From assembly GCA_039619475.1 (NCBI GenBank), contig CM077115.1, positions 151,131,774 to 151,195,773 on the forward strand: DNA of 64,000 nt. The letters run 5' to 3'. Both the position numbers and the translations under genes were made by a program. The notes beneath the pieces are model-generated. The model worked only from the letters and a program-made list of their open reading frames with translations. It was not told where the DNA came from and ran no database searches. The stretch comes from Icerya purchasi. Taxonomy: Eukaryota > Arthropoda > Insecta > Hemiptera > Monophlebidae. This document shows, in pieces, positions 11,006-26,000 of the stretch; position 1 is the first letter of the stretch; each line of letters begins with the position of its first letter.

Positions 11006-14000
11006 ATATATGCATATGTGTGTATGTATATGCATACACACGCACACACACACACACCATCATCATCATCACTGAGTCGTGAATTTTTCATGGAGATATC
11101 GTGATTATGATCTGTCTATCTGATGTATAAGACGCCGTCACTAATCTCTGTTGTGGGTCAGTCGAACACATTCTACGAAACTTTCCTACATCCGTCCGGA
11201 TCATGTCTGACCATCTGGTTGGAACGCGGCCACGTCTTCTTTTTCCTTCCATTTTTCCTTCAGGATTTCTCGTCTCAAATCCATTTGTTCCTATAACCAT
11301 GACTAAAGAGTATTTCAATATTCTTCTAATTACTTCCGACACGATAATCTTTCCGTTACGTCTCGTCTGCAACAGTACATTTCTAACGCATCTATCCTTT
11401 GTCGAGAAAACCAGACTATTCACTAGTTTCATTTTTACTTTCTTTGATATCGCGGGATCATATACGTTTAAGCCGACACGTAACATTACCAGACTATTCA
11501 CTAATTTCCTTTTTCAACTTTTTTTTGATACCGCGGTATCAGCCCACATACATATTTTAGCCCACGTGTAACGTTTTTTGTTATATTTGTTCTGTGTCTA
11601 ATTTTCGCTTCAGATCCCCCCTCGATTTTCTACTATCGAACTTCGGATATCTATACCGTTTCACAATTTTCACGTCGTTGGCATCATGCAATTTCCGGCG
11701 ATTGTCGTTTTGCCTATCTATAGACTACGTCACGTAAGTAATGAGACTGTGGCTATAAATTCAATGCTACTGGCTCCATCTTCATGAAATTTTGGGAACT
11801 AGTTCGTACAACCCTCTTCTCGCTCCAACCGAAGCTTCAGAACAGTCGGATTATTATTTGTAGCAACGCAGTAGCGTCTCTTGGTACATGCGATCATAAT
11901 TTAAAATTCGAAAAAAAATTGGAATAAATTTTGTTTTGTTTTAAAGCGGGTAAAAATGCTACCGAGAAACATTCGGAATGTTAAAGGTAGCTTATTCCGA
12001 GTCCGTTACGTTTCGTACTAGCGTGTTTCGTTGGTATAGCCGAACGGATGAACTTCAATTGAAGAGATTCAAACGGCCGTGACAATTATGGATGCGTGTA
12101 CCAAGAGACTCTTGCACGAGCTGTTACTGCGCTGCTACAAATAATAATCCGATTGTTCTGAAACTTCGGTCGGGGTGAAAAGAGGGCTGTACGAAGTAGT
12201 TACCAAAATTTCACGAAGATGACGCTAATTGATTTTATAGCGATAGTGTCATTACTTATGGGACGCGCACTATGTATAATCATAATTTTCGTCTTATCTC
12301 CTTACTGGTTATTAAGCCATTTTAATACTACTGAGTGTGTATAGCTGCGACTTTCTTCTTTCTAACTAGCACACGTTGCCTACACAGTACACAGCTCGCT
12401 GGGAGCCAGGAGACGCTACTTAATGAACAGCCTTTGTATATACGTATATATGTGACCTATTCTATCAAAAGGAACACATGGTCCGAAAAGAAGTTTTCGA
12501 GAAAACAGTTGTTAAGCGTATCGTGTCACGACCTTCAGTAGCGGTGCACTCGCGTGATGTCATAATGCTCTTCCGCTTGCTTTTTTCTATCAGTCATCTT
12601 CATTATGCAGTTTTGTTTTGACAGAGAATATTGTTATAAACGAGCGAATTTCTTTGAATAGCTGAGTTTTTAATCCGTGTTAAAAAGTCATCGCGTTTTT
12701 ACTTCGTTTCCTATTCATTTTCGATTGGCGATGTTTTGAATTTCGCCGGTTTTGTATATCGTAAATATTAATTAATTAACGCGATGCAGCAGTTTTAATT
12801 CTGTCATTATTAGTAGTAGTGGTGGTTCTTAGGTGAAAAATGGGTTTAGAAGAAGAGTTAAGAAGTGGATAAACAATATTTCGACGATTGGAAAGATGAA
12901 CTTATTGATGGCAGTGACGCAGACGATAACAGTTCATATAGTATAAAAAATAAATGCTAAAATAACAAACTAATACGCAATTGAATTCGACATGTATCTG
13001 TAAGAAGGGGAATTTATTGTAAAAAATAACATTTATACTTTTTCGTCATTTTACATTGTTTTTTTATATTTTCATGTTCTTTTTTAAAATTAATTTGAAA
13101 AGTAAATATTAAACTTAGAAACCTAGGAGTTGTTTCATTAAAAAGAGCGCGTACTTTTTTCTATAAAAATAATCGCCAATATAACCAATTAAAATATACA
13201 AGAGTACACTTATGCTACCAGTTACTGATACGTAACAATTTATTTAAAAAAAAGAACTATTAGCTTAAAAAACGAAGTTTTGATTTTAAATGTCCTATTA
13301 TTAATGGTATCACTTCACTTTGACAATAAATATTGCTCACTTACGACTATACTGAAATATGATATGTGTACATATTATTTTTCGTTTATTGCAGTAATAA
13401 AAAAGTGAAGTAAAAAAGATTTTACAATATTCGCTATTAAGAAAGTTACAGCGATAATTAAAAATAAATAAAATCGTTGTTCATTGGGCGAAAAGAAAAA
13501 AAAAAAGAAAAGAGAATAGCTTTCAAATGTTGACAAAGAGAAAACACTGCACAGGAGACTGGTGTGATCTGTTAATGTGAAACAGTGTCAACCGAAATTC
13601 ATCATCTTATGTGTCCTATAAAAGCTGTAAAAAAAGCGATTCTAACTGAAATTATATCGCCAGAAAAGGTAAAAAGAAGTATCATCGACAATTAATCGAT
13701 TAATAATAATGGTAAATTTTTATCGCATTAAGCCGAATACATTTTTTATAATTTTACAACATAAGCAAACAGCTTAGCCAGAATTTTTAAAATTTTTGGT
13801 CGGTTTACTTTGTATCGAAAAGAGGGACTAGCACTTATCATCGGCACGTTGATATTCATTTCTTTCGTTTTAATGTGGAAGTAACTAAACAATTATTGGA
13901 AAAAATCAAAAAATTATCGGCAGGAATTTCGTGTTTTTTTACGTTTTTTTTTGTAAATGGTATTTTTTCTAAATTTTCACAAGTACTAAAATTCTCAGTG

Positions 14001-17000
14001 CCCCCGGCTAGGCCATTAGCGGAAGTTTAGAGATTATGTGTATTTTGAACATCTGTCACATAAATGAAATCAGTAAAATTTATTCGTTGTTGTTACCTCA
14101 TCTACTCTCACTCCACGAATTCCAAGCTGATCTTGATTTATCTGAATCACTAAGTAATTCTGGAGTAAAACTTTTATTTCCGGCGGCACAGCGGTTAAAT
14201 CGTTGGATAATATTAACGGCGAAGCTAAAATAGACCACATGACCATTTGAGCTCTGCTTTGAGAGATTGATAGTGCACCATTTCCTAAAATCAGCTGTAT
14301 ACATATAAGTATACACGCACACACACACATATATAAATATATATATATATATATATACGTTGTTGTTTCGGTTTTTGCAATTAAATTTGAATTATGTTGT
14401 AGAAAAAAAACTGCGTTTTACACGTGTTAAATTGAAAGTAATCTTCGCCGTTTAGGCATTTTTGAAAGATTTTTTTCCCATCAGAAAGTTGATGTATATT
14501 CTGCCCGTATGTGACTTGCATGAATTCTACGGTTATTCGTCCGTGTTCGGTTAAAATCACGTCTATATTATTATTGAAATTAACATTTAAGTATACCTTT
14601 CACCCCCAGAATGACTAGGAAATAAATCATTAATCAGAATCGAAATCTTCTTCTAATGATGTTCGTATAAATACGGTAAAAAAAAGTTGTACTATGTAAG
14701 CTGTGTAAATTTAAGTCTTCCGAAACTCACGTAGAATATAAAATCCTGGGGGATGATCGATATGAAAATGGAAAGACGAAATCTGAAAATCTGAGCCAGA
14801 TCTGTATGGGGGAGGATGCGTGAAAAAGCCTGAGAAATTCACCGGTAGAAGAGGATGAACGAGCTGCTAGTGCTGAGTCGTTCCCTTTGATTCCAGAGTG
14901 CCCAGGAATCCCCACAGCAATAAGTCAATTTGGATGGAGTGAGAAAGGAAAATGTTACGGATAAGAGAGCATATGAGAAGGATTACGTAATCAGCCGAGG
15001 GAGAAAGAAAAGAAGAGGAAATGGCTACTCGTAGGACGATCACTGTGTGAATCTGATATAAAATAAAGACTTCATGAGGAAGAAGCAACAAAAAGAACGC
15101 AAATGTAAGAATGACATGGTCATTAATGTGAAGCTGAAATTTTTTTTGTGGCGTGAAAGGTTAACATCGAATTTTTTTATTTTACGTTGTGTTTTTACAT
15201 ATAAAAACGGAAAACACAAACATATATTTGGCTTTGTGCTATAGCTTTCCTCGTTTGCTTTATTCCTATTCATGTTAAAGTCTAACCTTTTTTCTCATTT
15301 TTAACATTATTTTTAGTTTCTGGGTCGCTAACTGCTTTTAGTTGGCGTTCTCATTAAAAAAAAAATATCTCATTTGTTATAATCTACCCGTGTTGTAACT
15401 TTTTTTTTTTTTTTTTTTACATTAAAACATGTACATAATTTTAAATTCAACCTGGCGGCGCATTTAAATTTTACGCATTTTGTATAACGATATTTGTTTT
15501 CAATATTCTTTTACAGCCACGCTGCATATTGAACCCATCCCAAGCACGGTCCACGCCCACGTTTTTGTATATAAAACATGTGAAACATAACAAATAAATC
15601 AACATTTTTAAAACAATTAAAAAGTTTAAACTAACCCGTGCGAACCCACGAAAACTGTGTTCTTCACACAGGCGACCCACGCGTTGGGTTTAGTATGCGG
15701 CTGGCTTTATAGTTTATACCGCAATAAAATCCCCGGACATTTCTGCCGACCAAATTTCCAAACGGATGGTACAGCGTAGATTACTGCCTAGTAACTGTAC
15801 TATGATGTTTACATTTCTGTTGTTACTGAAATATCTCTTCGAGTGCAAGTTTTATAATGCGGAAGTAGTTTTGTGTAAGTAGTTACTTATAGAGTTTTTA
15901 ATCGTTACTCAAACAGTATTATGTCTCGTCTTTATTGCAAACCCTTTTAAGTTGAATATAAAACAAGATGTAAAAATAAGTATATAATTTCATTAACAAT
16001 TTATGTATACATTTTTTTTAACCTCCCTTTGGGCATGTCAATAACGGATCTTCGTCCAGAAATAAAACACGAGGGAAAAGAATCAGATGTAGAGTCGGTA
16101 TCAAATATTGATAGAATGAAAGAACTGAGGATCGGAACAACGGAGATCAACGGAAACGATGAGATATACGAAGCACAATAAAGATTAAGGAGAGTTTATA
16201 ACAGATCGGAGTACAAAGAAGTACGTTCGTTCATGAAGTATGGACGTTCAAAGAGAAGATATGGTCAGGATTGTAGACGGCTTCGTCGTTAGGATGGAGA
16301 GGATAATTAAGGGAAAGTGCGAGACGAAAATGAAAACGTGAGGAAGGAAGAAGAGTATGATTGAGACGTAAACGGATAATAGAGACAACAACGGAGTTAA
16401 GGTCGGATAGGAAGATTAGGTTGGATGGAAAAATAAAAGGAAGGTTGATTGGAAAAGGAGGAAACGTAAAAATCTGACCGAAATCTAACATGAAACTTTT
16501 TATACAGTATTAGAACCGGGAATTTCAGTGAAATAAAAGCGAAAAAATACAGCAATCTGAGCCAAGGAATCTGCCATTTCGTTACCCTCTGCTTTAAAGA
16601 GTACACATGGAGTCAGACATAATTAAATATTTAGAATAGAAGATCGATGGGAAGAAATAATTTATAATTAGCGTGGAACAGTTTAAACAAATCGCATAAA
16701 AACACTAGAATTTTTTAAGGTAGCGACAAATTTACAATTAAAATTTATCCATAGTCTTTATTTTATTTTTTTCTTGGCCTAGACGGAGACATCTATAAAG
16801 CCAGCTCATTTACATTAAACTAGAAGAAAGGGGAAAAAATGAATAAAAAAAAAAAACGTCACCCGACAAATAATAAAAACTGTTTAAAAGAAAAGAATAC
16901 AAAACAAAAACATGCGAAACTGTTATTTAATTAAATAACAATCTTATTAATACAGAGAAAATTGAACGGCGCTACTAATGCCTGATTACTTATAGAGAGC

Positions 17001-20000
17001 AACATGTGTATATGTACAGTAGGGTGGAAAAATACTTTCATATCCTCGCTAAAGTTATTATGAGAGTGATTGTTCGAGCATGTTGAGCAGGGAAAGTCGA
17101 CTTCGAGAAAGTTCAGGTCCAATCTAGTATGCCCCATACTCAAACGACAAATGAGATAAACGTGTTTGCATTAAAAACCTTCAACTGTTCATACGTTTTC
17201 GTAATTGTTGAAGTAATTTCGGTAAAGATTTTTGTGCTGGCTGACGACCAAAAACAACCTACTTTATACTTGCAGAATACATGTTTAATTTTTGCATTTA
17301 TTCCAATGTTAATTGACGGCCTCATTTATTAGAGCTACGATAATTATATTAAACGCCCTCTTCATATATTGAAACGGACACGTTTTAAATGTTATTTACC
17401 ACATCCAGATCGCTCCATGAACCTGGTCCAGTGTATCTATTCAGTTGCAGTTGAGCTGCGAAGGAGTACTGAATTGTGTAAGCAATTGATTGCCATGAAT
17501 TTTGCATATCCCCGTATATTCTCCAGCTGTTACTGTACGTTACGATAGAGTTATAATTTATCTAATCATCAAATAAATATATCAATTAGTTTAACATACA
17601 TTCAACGGATAGAACTCGGTTTTTTGATAACCGCCTTTTTTTATATATTATTGTACGTGCACATTGTAGATTACATTGATAACGGTGAGAATTTATTTTT
17701 AAACAGTCGTTTTCGTGTAAAAAATAACGTAACTGGTACGTCAGATGGTAGTATCTTTTTAGAAATGGAATTAGACGCGAGAACTAGTATGTCAGCGATT
17801 GATGAAGGTTATTATTTACAATATTACAAACAAGCAATTAAAGGAAGTATCTCAGAAATTTACAAGTTACGATGGTTTATAAATGTAAACAATTTAAACT
17901 AATGCTATATTTTTTACATTACACGAACGACATATGACATTCACAATTCACAAAAATATATAACATTATCTGTATTGTAAAACACATTAAAAAATGAACG
18001 ACTAACATGTCTATAAAAACAATAAATGTAATAAAATAGTCCGATTGGTTTCGTCAATTGTTCGACATAATGGGGAAAAAAAAACAAAATTCGTATTAGT
18101 AGTTGATCGATTAGTAAACTGTGGTGTTTTATGGCCAGTGAAAACCAGTGAGTACTCCTATTGTAAATACACAGTTAGCGATTGATTATCGACTGCCAAT
18201 CTGTAGATGAATAAATCGCTAAGATTGAAGACATTGGTTTACTGCATTAAATTTAACACACACCAAACAACAATTACTCGTAAAAGAAGATTGTAGAACA
18301 AATATTTAACGTTATCTATACATAAAGGGTTCTATGAGCCTAACCGTTTAACGTATGGCGTAGCATCGGTTCCTGGAACTTTTCAGCGTGAAATTAGAAA
18401 ATGATCCAAGGAATGTCGCATGTATTTTTTGTTTTTTAAATAATATATATTTTCAGTGGCGGGTGCATAATTAGAACATCATACAATGGTAGCGAAATAA
18501 ATATATTGAAACGTTTAAAAGGTTGCTCGTTAATGATTGACAAAAGTAGATGTACATTATTTGAAAAGGAATTATTTTATTTAAGATATGAAATTAATAA
18601 ATTGGGCATACGATGCTAATAAAATTAAAGCGGTAAAAAAAATGTTAAAAGCCCAAAGAACGTAACCAAATTAAAATCATTTATAGACATGATATCATAT
18701 TTTGTGTGCAGCTTAAAAGGGGTATCGGGACATAATGGCATTGTAGGAAATAGCATTGCAAACGTAGAAGAATGGTTTCAACCTCGCGGTTGACTGTCAG
18801 TGTTAGGTCGGGGAGTGGTGCAACCCGTAATGTCGAGTAACTGTCCGTATGCAGGCTCTGTCGTCTCCCATGAACTACGGGCAGCGATCGTTGATCGAGG
18901 GATCGACGTGCTTCTCTTGCAGGAGCCGTACGTTCTCTCCGGTAGACTTCCGTTCGTTGGTGGCGGAAGGATACTGGCTGCTCAGACAGGCGATATTTGG
19001 TCTGCGGTTGTCATCACCAACCCAGAGATCGATGTAGTGAGAACCGTATACGTTGAATCACACATCGTATGTGTGGGGTTGCGGTACCGGACATTGCAGT
19101 TTTACACTGTGTCCGTGTACTGCCAGCACAGCCAAGGGATTGAGCCGTTCCTGAGCGGTCTCGAGCGGATCCTCCGAGGTCTGCCGGGCCGTAAAATTTT
19201 AATCGGGGGCGACTTCAATGCCCGTTCGCCAATATGGCACGATGTTGGCACCTGTCGAAGAGGTCGGATGCTTGAGGACTTCTTGTAAATCTTCCTGGTG
19301 AATTGGTCACTCATCAGGTGGGTAAAAACTTGGATGTGACCATGTGTACCGGGAACCTCTTGCCCTCTGTCTAAGACTGGTCAATGGCATACGATGTCCA
19401 GTCGGATCACGCTCTGATAACGTACGGCCTACGCGGTGCCTCCTCCGGTTACTCCACAGAGAGGCGGCCGGGCCGATACGAAATTGCAAAGGCGGACTGT
19501 GGACGTTTCCAGGCGCTGTTCCGGGAACGTACGGCTGAACGCGCAGACAGCGGCAGTGGTGGTGACGCCGACGAGAAGGCTGAGTGGATAACGGCGGCGA
19601 TCCATTCTTCGGCCGTTGGGACCATCCCCCGACGACGAAAATGGGCGCGCCGTTACTCTAACTGGTGGAATAACGACATCGCAAACTTGCGCACTGAGGC
19701 TAATAGGGCCAGACGACGGTACCAACGGTGCACTAGAACACCGGAAAAAGAAAATAGGCTCTGCGAATACCGTCGGCTAAAATCACGGTTAGCCGGTACG
19801 ATTCGCGCCCTCAAAGAAGAGTCATGGAAAAATGCCCAACATCCGTGGGGGTTGTGGTATAAGCTGGTCTCCAGGCAGGTAGGCCAGATGGCTGTTATTC
19901 CGCAAATTTTCCGCGAACAGGCGCATGGACCTAACGTCGAAGGCGGCGACGTCCAGGCAAACAGACGGGAACTGTTGGATGCGCTGGTACCGTCGCACCA

Positions 20001-23000
20001 TCCTGACATCGGCGAGGGACGAGTACCCCGATTACGAGCTGACGCCGTGGCTACCCTAGCCGCAAGTGCTGATGAGTTCCACCAGTGCGAAGTTGGGGCG
20101 GAGTTGATGACCATGCGGACTGGGAAGGCACCCAGATGTGACGACATCACGGTGGAGCTTCTCAGGAAGTGTTGGGATGCAAATCCGGCCTACTTCGTCA
20201 GGGTCTTCAATATTTGTCTTGGCCAGGGCAATTTCCCCGCCGTATGGAAAGTGGCCGAAGTGCGTCTGATTCTCAAGTAAGTCGTTTCGTCCCATCAGCC
20301 TCCTACCGGTGATGGGCAAATGGCTGGAGGGCCTTATGTTGCGGCGTCTGTCAGCCGTCTTGGATAGTAAGGCCTGGTTGGACGACCGGCAGTTTGGTTA
20401 TCGGCCGGGGAGAAGCACTGAAGATGCTTTTAACTCTCTCCTAGAGTATGTCGAAGGGGCAGCGACAAAGTACGTTATCGGGCTGTTTTTCGACATAACG
20501 GGCGCGTTTGACATGGCCAGTTGGAGCCAGATAGTGCACGAGGTCCGCAGGACCGGTGTGGGAGATAACTTGTTGGCTCTGTTCGCAAGTTACTTCTCCC
20601 ACCGTCGGGCGATGATCTCTGGTGGAGACTGTCGGTCTGTGGGAAAGTGGTTGGACAGGGGCTGCCCGAAAGGGTCACGTATCGGACCTGTGATGTGGCT
20701 GCTCCTCTACAACCGTCTTCTCCGACAGCACTGGCCGGAAAGTGTTCAACTCGTGGCATATGCGGACGATTGTTCTGGTGAAGGCGGACTCCAGGCGAGT
20801 CCTTCAGGCAACTGCAGACGAATGTTGTGCATTGGCTGATCGATGGGCGGACAGAAGTGGACTGTCGTTTAGTGCCGACAAGTCTGTCACGGTATTGCTC
20901 CGAGGGAAACTTGACTGGCAACCGGCCTTTCGCGTCGGCGGCCGTCGGTTTTTCCTAAGGGGTTCTGTTAAATATCTTGGCGTCACGCTTCTGGCGGGCG
21001 CCAAGACGAAGGGCCACGTAGACACAGTGAGTCAGAGGGGTAGAACCAGCTACCACGCCGTCGCCAATTTGGCGCGGGTTGGTTGGGGTCTTACATTTCG
21101 TACGGCTCGTCTTGTGTATATGGGCACGGTGGAGGCGATGGCGGGATACTCTACCAGTATCTTTGCACACCGGACGGCGAGGACCAGGCTTCACCGCCGG
21201 ATGAGAATGGCGCAAAGACCCGCGCTGTTGTCTATGTGCAAAGGGTACAGAACAACGTCCACAGCCGCACTGTGCGTGATATCGAGAGTGCTCCCCCTAG
21301 ATGTTCTAGTGTGGGAAAGGGCAGCATTCTACTGGTTCCGAAAGGGCCAGCCGGCTATCACGGGTCAGACAGAACTCCGTCGGAGATGTTGGCCTCGGAG
21401 GCCGCCCGTAAAAAGGCGGTTCGAGGGGCGATACTTCTGGAATGGCAGAGGGAGTGGGAGGCCGACACAGTTGGCCGCCTCACGTACCAATACATTCCAG
21501 ATGTCCGAGTTCGGATGGAAAGAAAGTGGCTGGTGCCTACCAAGCTCTTTACTTGGGTGATCACTGGTCACGGCCCCTTCGGTAGCTATCTGATCAGGTT
21601 CAGTCCTGACGAGAACCCACCGCCATGCGTATTCCGAGGCGACTTCGATCACTGCCCCGTGTGAGACCAATGCGGCGATGGCTGAGGATCTGTTAGGTAG
21701 GCCGTTATCGAGTAGAGCAGACTGGCTCAGCAGTGAGGCGGTCTATCGGCTTTCCGGTGCCCTCTCTAGTGCCGGAACATATCCTGCGACCAGCCTTTTA
21801 AACGGCTAGTTTTGGGGCGCAGATGGCCGTATGACTCCGGAGCGGTGCAAGCACATATCGGGTGGTGGCGGGCAAATTACAACAAAGCTAGTCATGTCAG
21901 TGTTAGGTATCCTTGGACGGAATTTAGGACTATGGTGCGAATTAAAATGCTCAAATACAAACGGGAATTCAAGTTTAGAGAAAGTGGTAATAGTAGCGGT
22001 AAATAGCATTATAAGATTCAGAATAATGTTGTCAGAAATAGTTGGCTTACAAACGATACGACAAGAGAGATTAAATTCACGCTCTAGTCAGGTTGAGAAC
22101 GGTACATTGTTTAGCACCAGAAATGTTAAAAAGATTTAATATGATGGAATCAGATTTATGAACTTGTGGAGAGCAGGGCTTTGTTGAACAGATGATTTGG
22201 GGCTGCAGATTATACGATAATAATAGGAGCGTGTTGTAGAAGGAACTGTATCGAATATACGTTACATTACTCGTTAGTATTCCTCAGACAATACCGAGCA
22301 GGCGAAGGGGCTGCTGCTCTACATAAATATATAAAAATGAGCGGATTAAGACTCTGATGTGGTAAGTCTGGATTTCAATAACTAATTGCATATAGCCTCG
22401 TATATGTATATTATTAGAATAAAAATCAGCTAAGCAATAAGATATTTCAAGATAATTGAAGTAGACTGGCTAAATGGTTCAATTGCCCCGCGCCAAGAAA
22501 AAAAAAATAAATTAATAAATTTTTACCAAATGTTTCGACTATTTTATATTCGTTTATATAGATTATTACGTAAAAATGTTAAATGGGATTGGAGTAGTAA
22601 ATGCAAAGAATCTTTCAGTAACGTAAAGAATTCATTATTAAAATAGAATTTTTTCTTCCATTTTAATAGTTAACCACCATTGAAAGTAAAATGTGATGCA
22701 AGTTTGTACAGTATTGAAGGATTACATTGCTACATGAAATAGATTCGGTAGATCGCTAGCGACTATCGCGTTCTCTAATGGCAGCGGAAAAAATTGCGCT
22801 CAAATAAGTAATGAATTAGCTATAATTTCTTGTTTACAAAAGTTTCATAAACATTTCGTGAGGTAATGAATTTATTTTAGACATTTAGACGAGTATTTAA
22901 CGAAGAAAAAAAAAAAAAACCTCGTGTAGAGTAGCTGATCATTTACGAAGATAGGCGTTATAATTATGAAAGTAAATTTATCACTTCAAATAAAAATATA

Positions 23001-26000
23001 ATTGCAGACGCATTATCAAAATGGATGTAGAAGTGTCACGTATACATTTTATCAATGCCATTTTAATTAAAATAAAAATGGAACTAGTAAAAGAATAACG
23101 ATGAAATTTTAAAGCAATTGTTATACTACGTACAGGATGGTTAGGCAAAAAATTAATTTAATCATGTTAATATAGCTTTAAAAACGTATTGTTTAAAATG
23201 CAATGAAATAATATATGACACAGGTAATGTATTTGCGGATCACGAATTAATAATACCAAAAACCTTGCAGTAGAAATACAGATAAAGTATTCAAGGACAA
23301 AGTAAATAAATACGAAAAACTTGAGGAGCAGATGAAGCGTATGTTGAAACTTAGTACGGTTAAAATAATACCGTTAGTTGTTGGAAATAATGGTATAATG
23401 CCGAATAGCTTGGTTAAGAATATAAGTAATCCAGGATTGCCGCCATTTATATTTGATTTTATACAAAAATCAGTTTTATTAAACAACGTTACGAATATGC
23501 AGACCTTTCTTAATCGACATGGAAAAAATTTGTAATGCTTGCTAAGTATATTAGCTGTATTACAAATCTAACCTGCACAGCTGTGATTTCTTGGAATACA
23601 ACGATAATAATAATAGTAATGATACTGGTAATATTAATAGTTCTGTACCCAATAATAGAGATAATATAGTATTAGTAATAACATCAATTTGTTCTCCACG
23701 AAGCAAGTGGCTCGAAGTTTCTTCTTTGCAAATTAGATATTATACAAAATTTGTGTCTTCGTCTTTGGCTTGGTGCCTTTAAGTTTTCTCAGATTTCAGC
23801 GTTATTGGCTCAATCTAAAACGCTTCCCTTGTTTATCCATAGTCTTATTTGGATTATCGTTTTATTTCAAAACGCTTACCGTTGACGTTGTCTAAACTTC
23901 TTTCATCTTATCTTTCCATTAGGAAGAATTGATGTTTTACTCCAAAGAAAACCCCTATCCTCGCACATATCTTCTTGCATCTCAGTTTCCATCTTCCTTT
24001 GTAATTACTTTCTACAACCTGCCCCACTTCTCTTTTAACTTTGATATCCTTATACATTTTCCTAAAGTTCGTTTCTTACCGTTATCTTTCAAATTTCGTG
24101 TTCAGAATGTGTCGAAGTGAACGATGGTGGGGAATAGGAGGAGCTGAATGGACCAGCGGGTCAGGGAAACCTCTAGTGCGTTCAGAATTGTAAAACAGTT
24201 TTAAAAAAAGAAGGGAATGTTGTGCGAATGTGTTCTGGTTATTTGATATCTGTGACGACACTCACGTCTCGTGAAAAGAGTAAAATGCAAATATATTGTG
24301 TAACGATATTGAATTATAAAATGTGTGTGTTGATTATGTTGATGTAATGCTTCGAATATATTTCAATGGTGACTGAATTTTTTTCTAACAAATACCGCAA
24401 CATATAAGTATACCAGTGACAGCTGCGGTGGTACCTTAAGCAACAAGAAGGGTGTAAATTTTATTTCTCTAAAAATTTAACTTGTTGTTTATTTTAAAGT
24501 AATTTATAAGTAAGTTTTGTTCTTATATTCAATTCAAAAGTTCCACAAAACGGTATAAAATCGAAATTTTGTTTAGTAATTACTTTTAGAACCATATATT
24601 TTCGCTATAGGTTTTTAAATTTTTTAAATGTTAACGCCTGCTTTAATGGCGTATCTATATATTGATATCTACATGCATACAATGGTATGCGTGTTGCGTT
24701 GCTTTCGGCGTACGACTATTGGCAATTATTTTACTTTTAATAGGGTTTTATTAATTTTTTTTAGCTGCGTTTGTTTTTGAACTGATAATCTCGACGTAGT
24801 AGTCCGGTGTTTTAATTACTCTGCTATCGCGAATAATGTATTGTAAAGATAAATCCGAATATAGCTTATCCATGTATCATCATCATATAGTGCCGTACTT
24901 AATTCCTCAGCGTCAGCGATTACCTATTCGTAAATTTCAGCTGTACATAAGCATAGTGTTCATAGCAATTTTTTTTTTTTTTTTTTTTCAGGCTTATATG
25001 CAAGACAATCCGTCAGCCATTATATTAGAGCAAGGTTAAATTACAATTTTTGATGACATTATAAATGAATATAAAATCCGATACAAGGCGATATTATTTG
25101 TAGCCAAGAGCGAACTTATTTCACATGGGGAAGGTCTACTCTAAGATTAATCAATGAATTATTATATAATATTTTTCGAGTGTTTTTGTATCGGCTACAT
25201 TCGAAAAATAAATGGTTCGCATCTGCCAACTTATCTCGATCACCCGGATGGTGTTGGCAAAAAGGGGACTGACTAAGTCCCTGCTTATACATAGAATATG
25301 GTAATCTGTTAACTCCAGATCGTAACCGACATGTCACTATAAATTTCCGAGAATTGTTAACCGCTCTATCCGAAATCGGAACATACCACGGTGATCTAGG
25401 GATATTGAATGGATTTATATAATTTTAATTTATATGGATTGTACCAAATGGAATTCCAATATTCTCTGCGGGCAAACTTAATGAAATATAAAAAGACTTT
25501 TTCGCTAGGGAATTTTGGAATTAGTGAAGCAACCTCATCAGCCGCTGATTTTGCTGCTTTATCATACACTATTTCATTCAATTGTTATATGCAACCAAGT
25601 GTACACACGCACGATTACACTCAGAACTCTGATTGTAGCCACTTGTTATCGCGTTACAAGTGTAGTCCCGTGTGTGTCGTCCGTATATGTTAGATTCTGA
25701 CTATTATTATTGCGCATAAAGAATGTGTCGTTTTTTTTGCGTTTCTGCTTCTAAATCTTTTGTTTAATATTTCATACGTAAGTATTCTGAACAGATATTA
25801 ATTTTAATTTTTAAAATTTAAAATATTAATATTTATTAAATTTTAGCGATTAACTGGGAAGGCATTATCTAAATAACTATACATAGAGAAGAACGTCATC
25901 GCACTAATGCAAATTCTCGCTGCATACTCGGTAACACTAGACCTTACATGTTTTCCTTTTGTTTGCACGTAGCGCTGTAAAGGTTAATTGTTACTGTAAA

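Noticed and set aside
10826..11104. ORFs across the TA repeat (poly-Tyr-Ile peptides)
   Set aside because: They are translations of a microsatellite.
14098..14328. Alternative minus-strand frame over the gene A exon
   Set aside because: Shadow frame; the phase-0 frame matches GH27 and joins both neighbouring exons.
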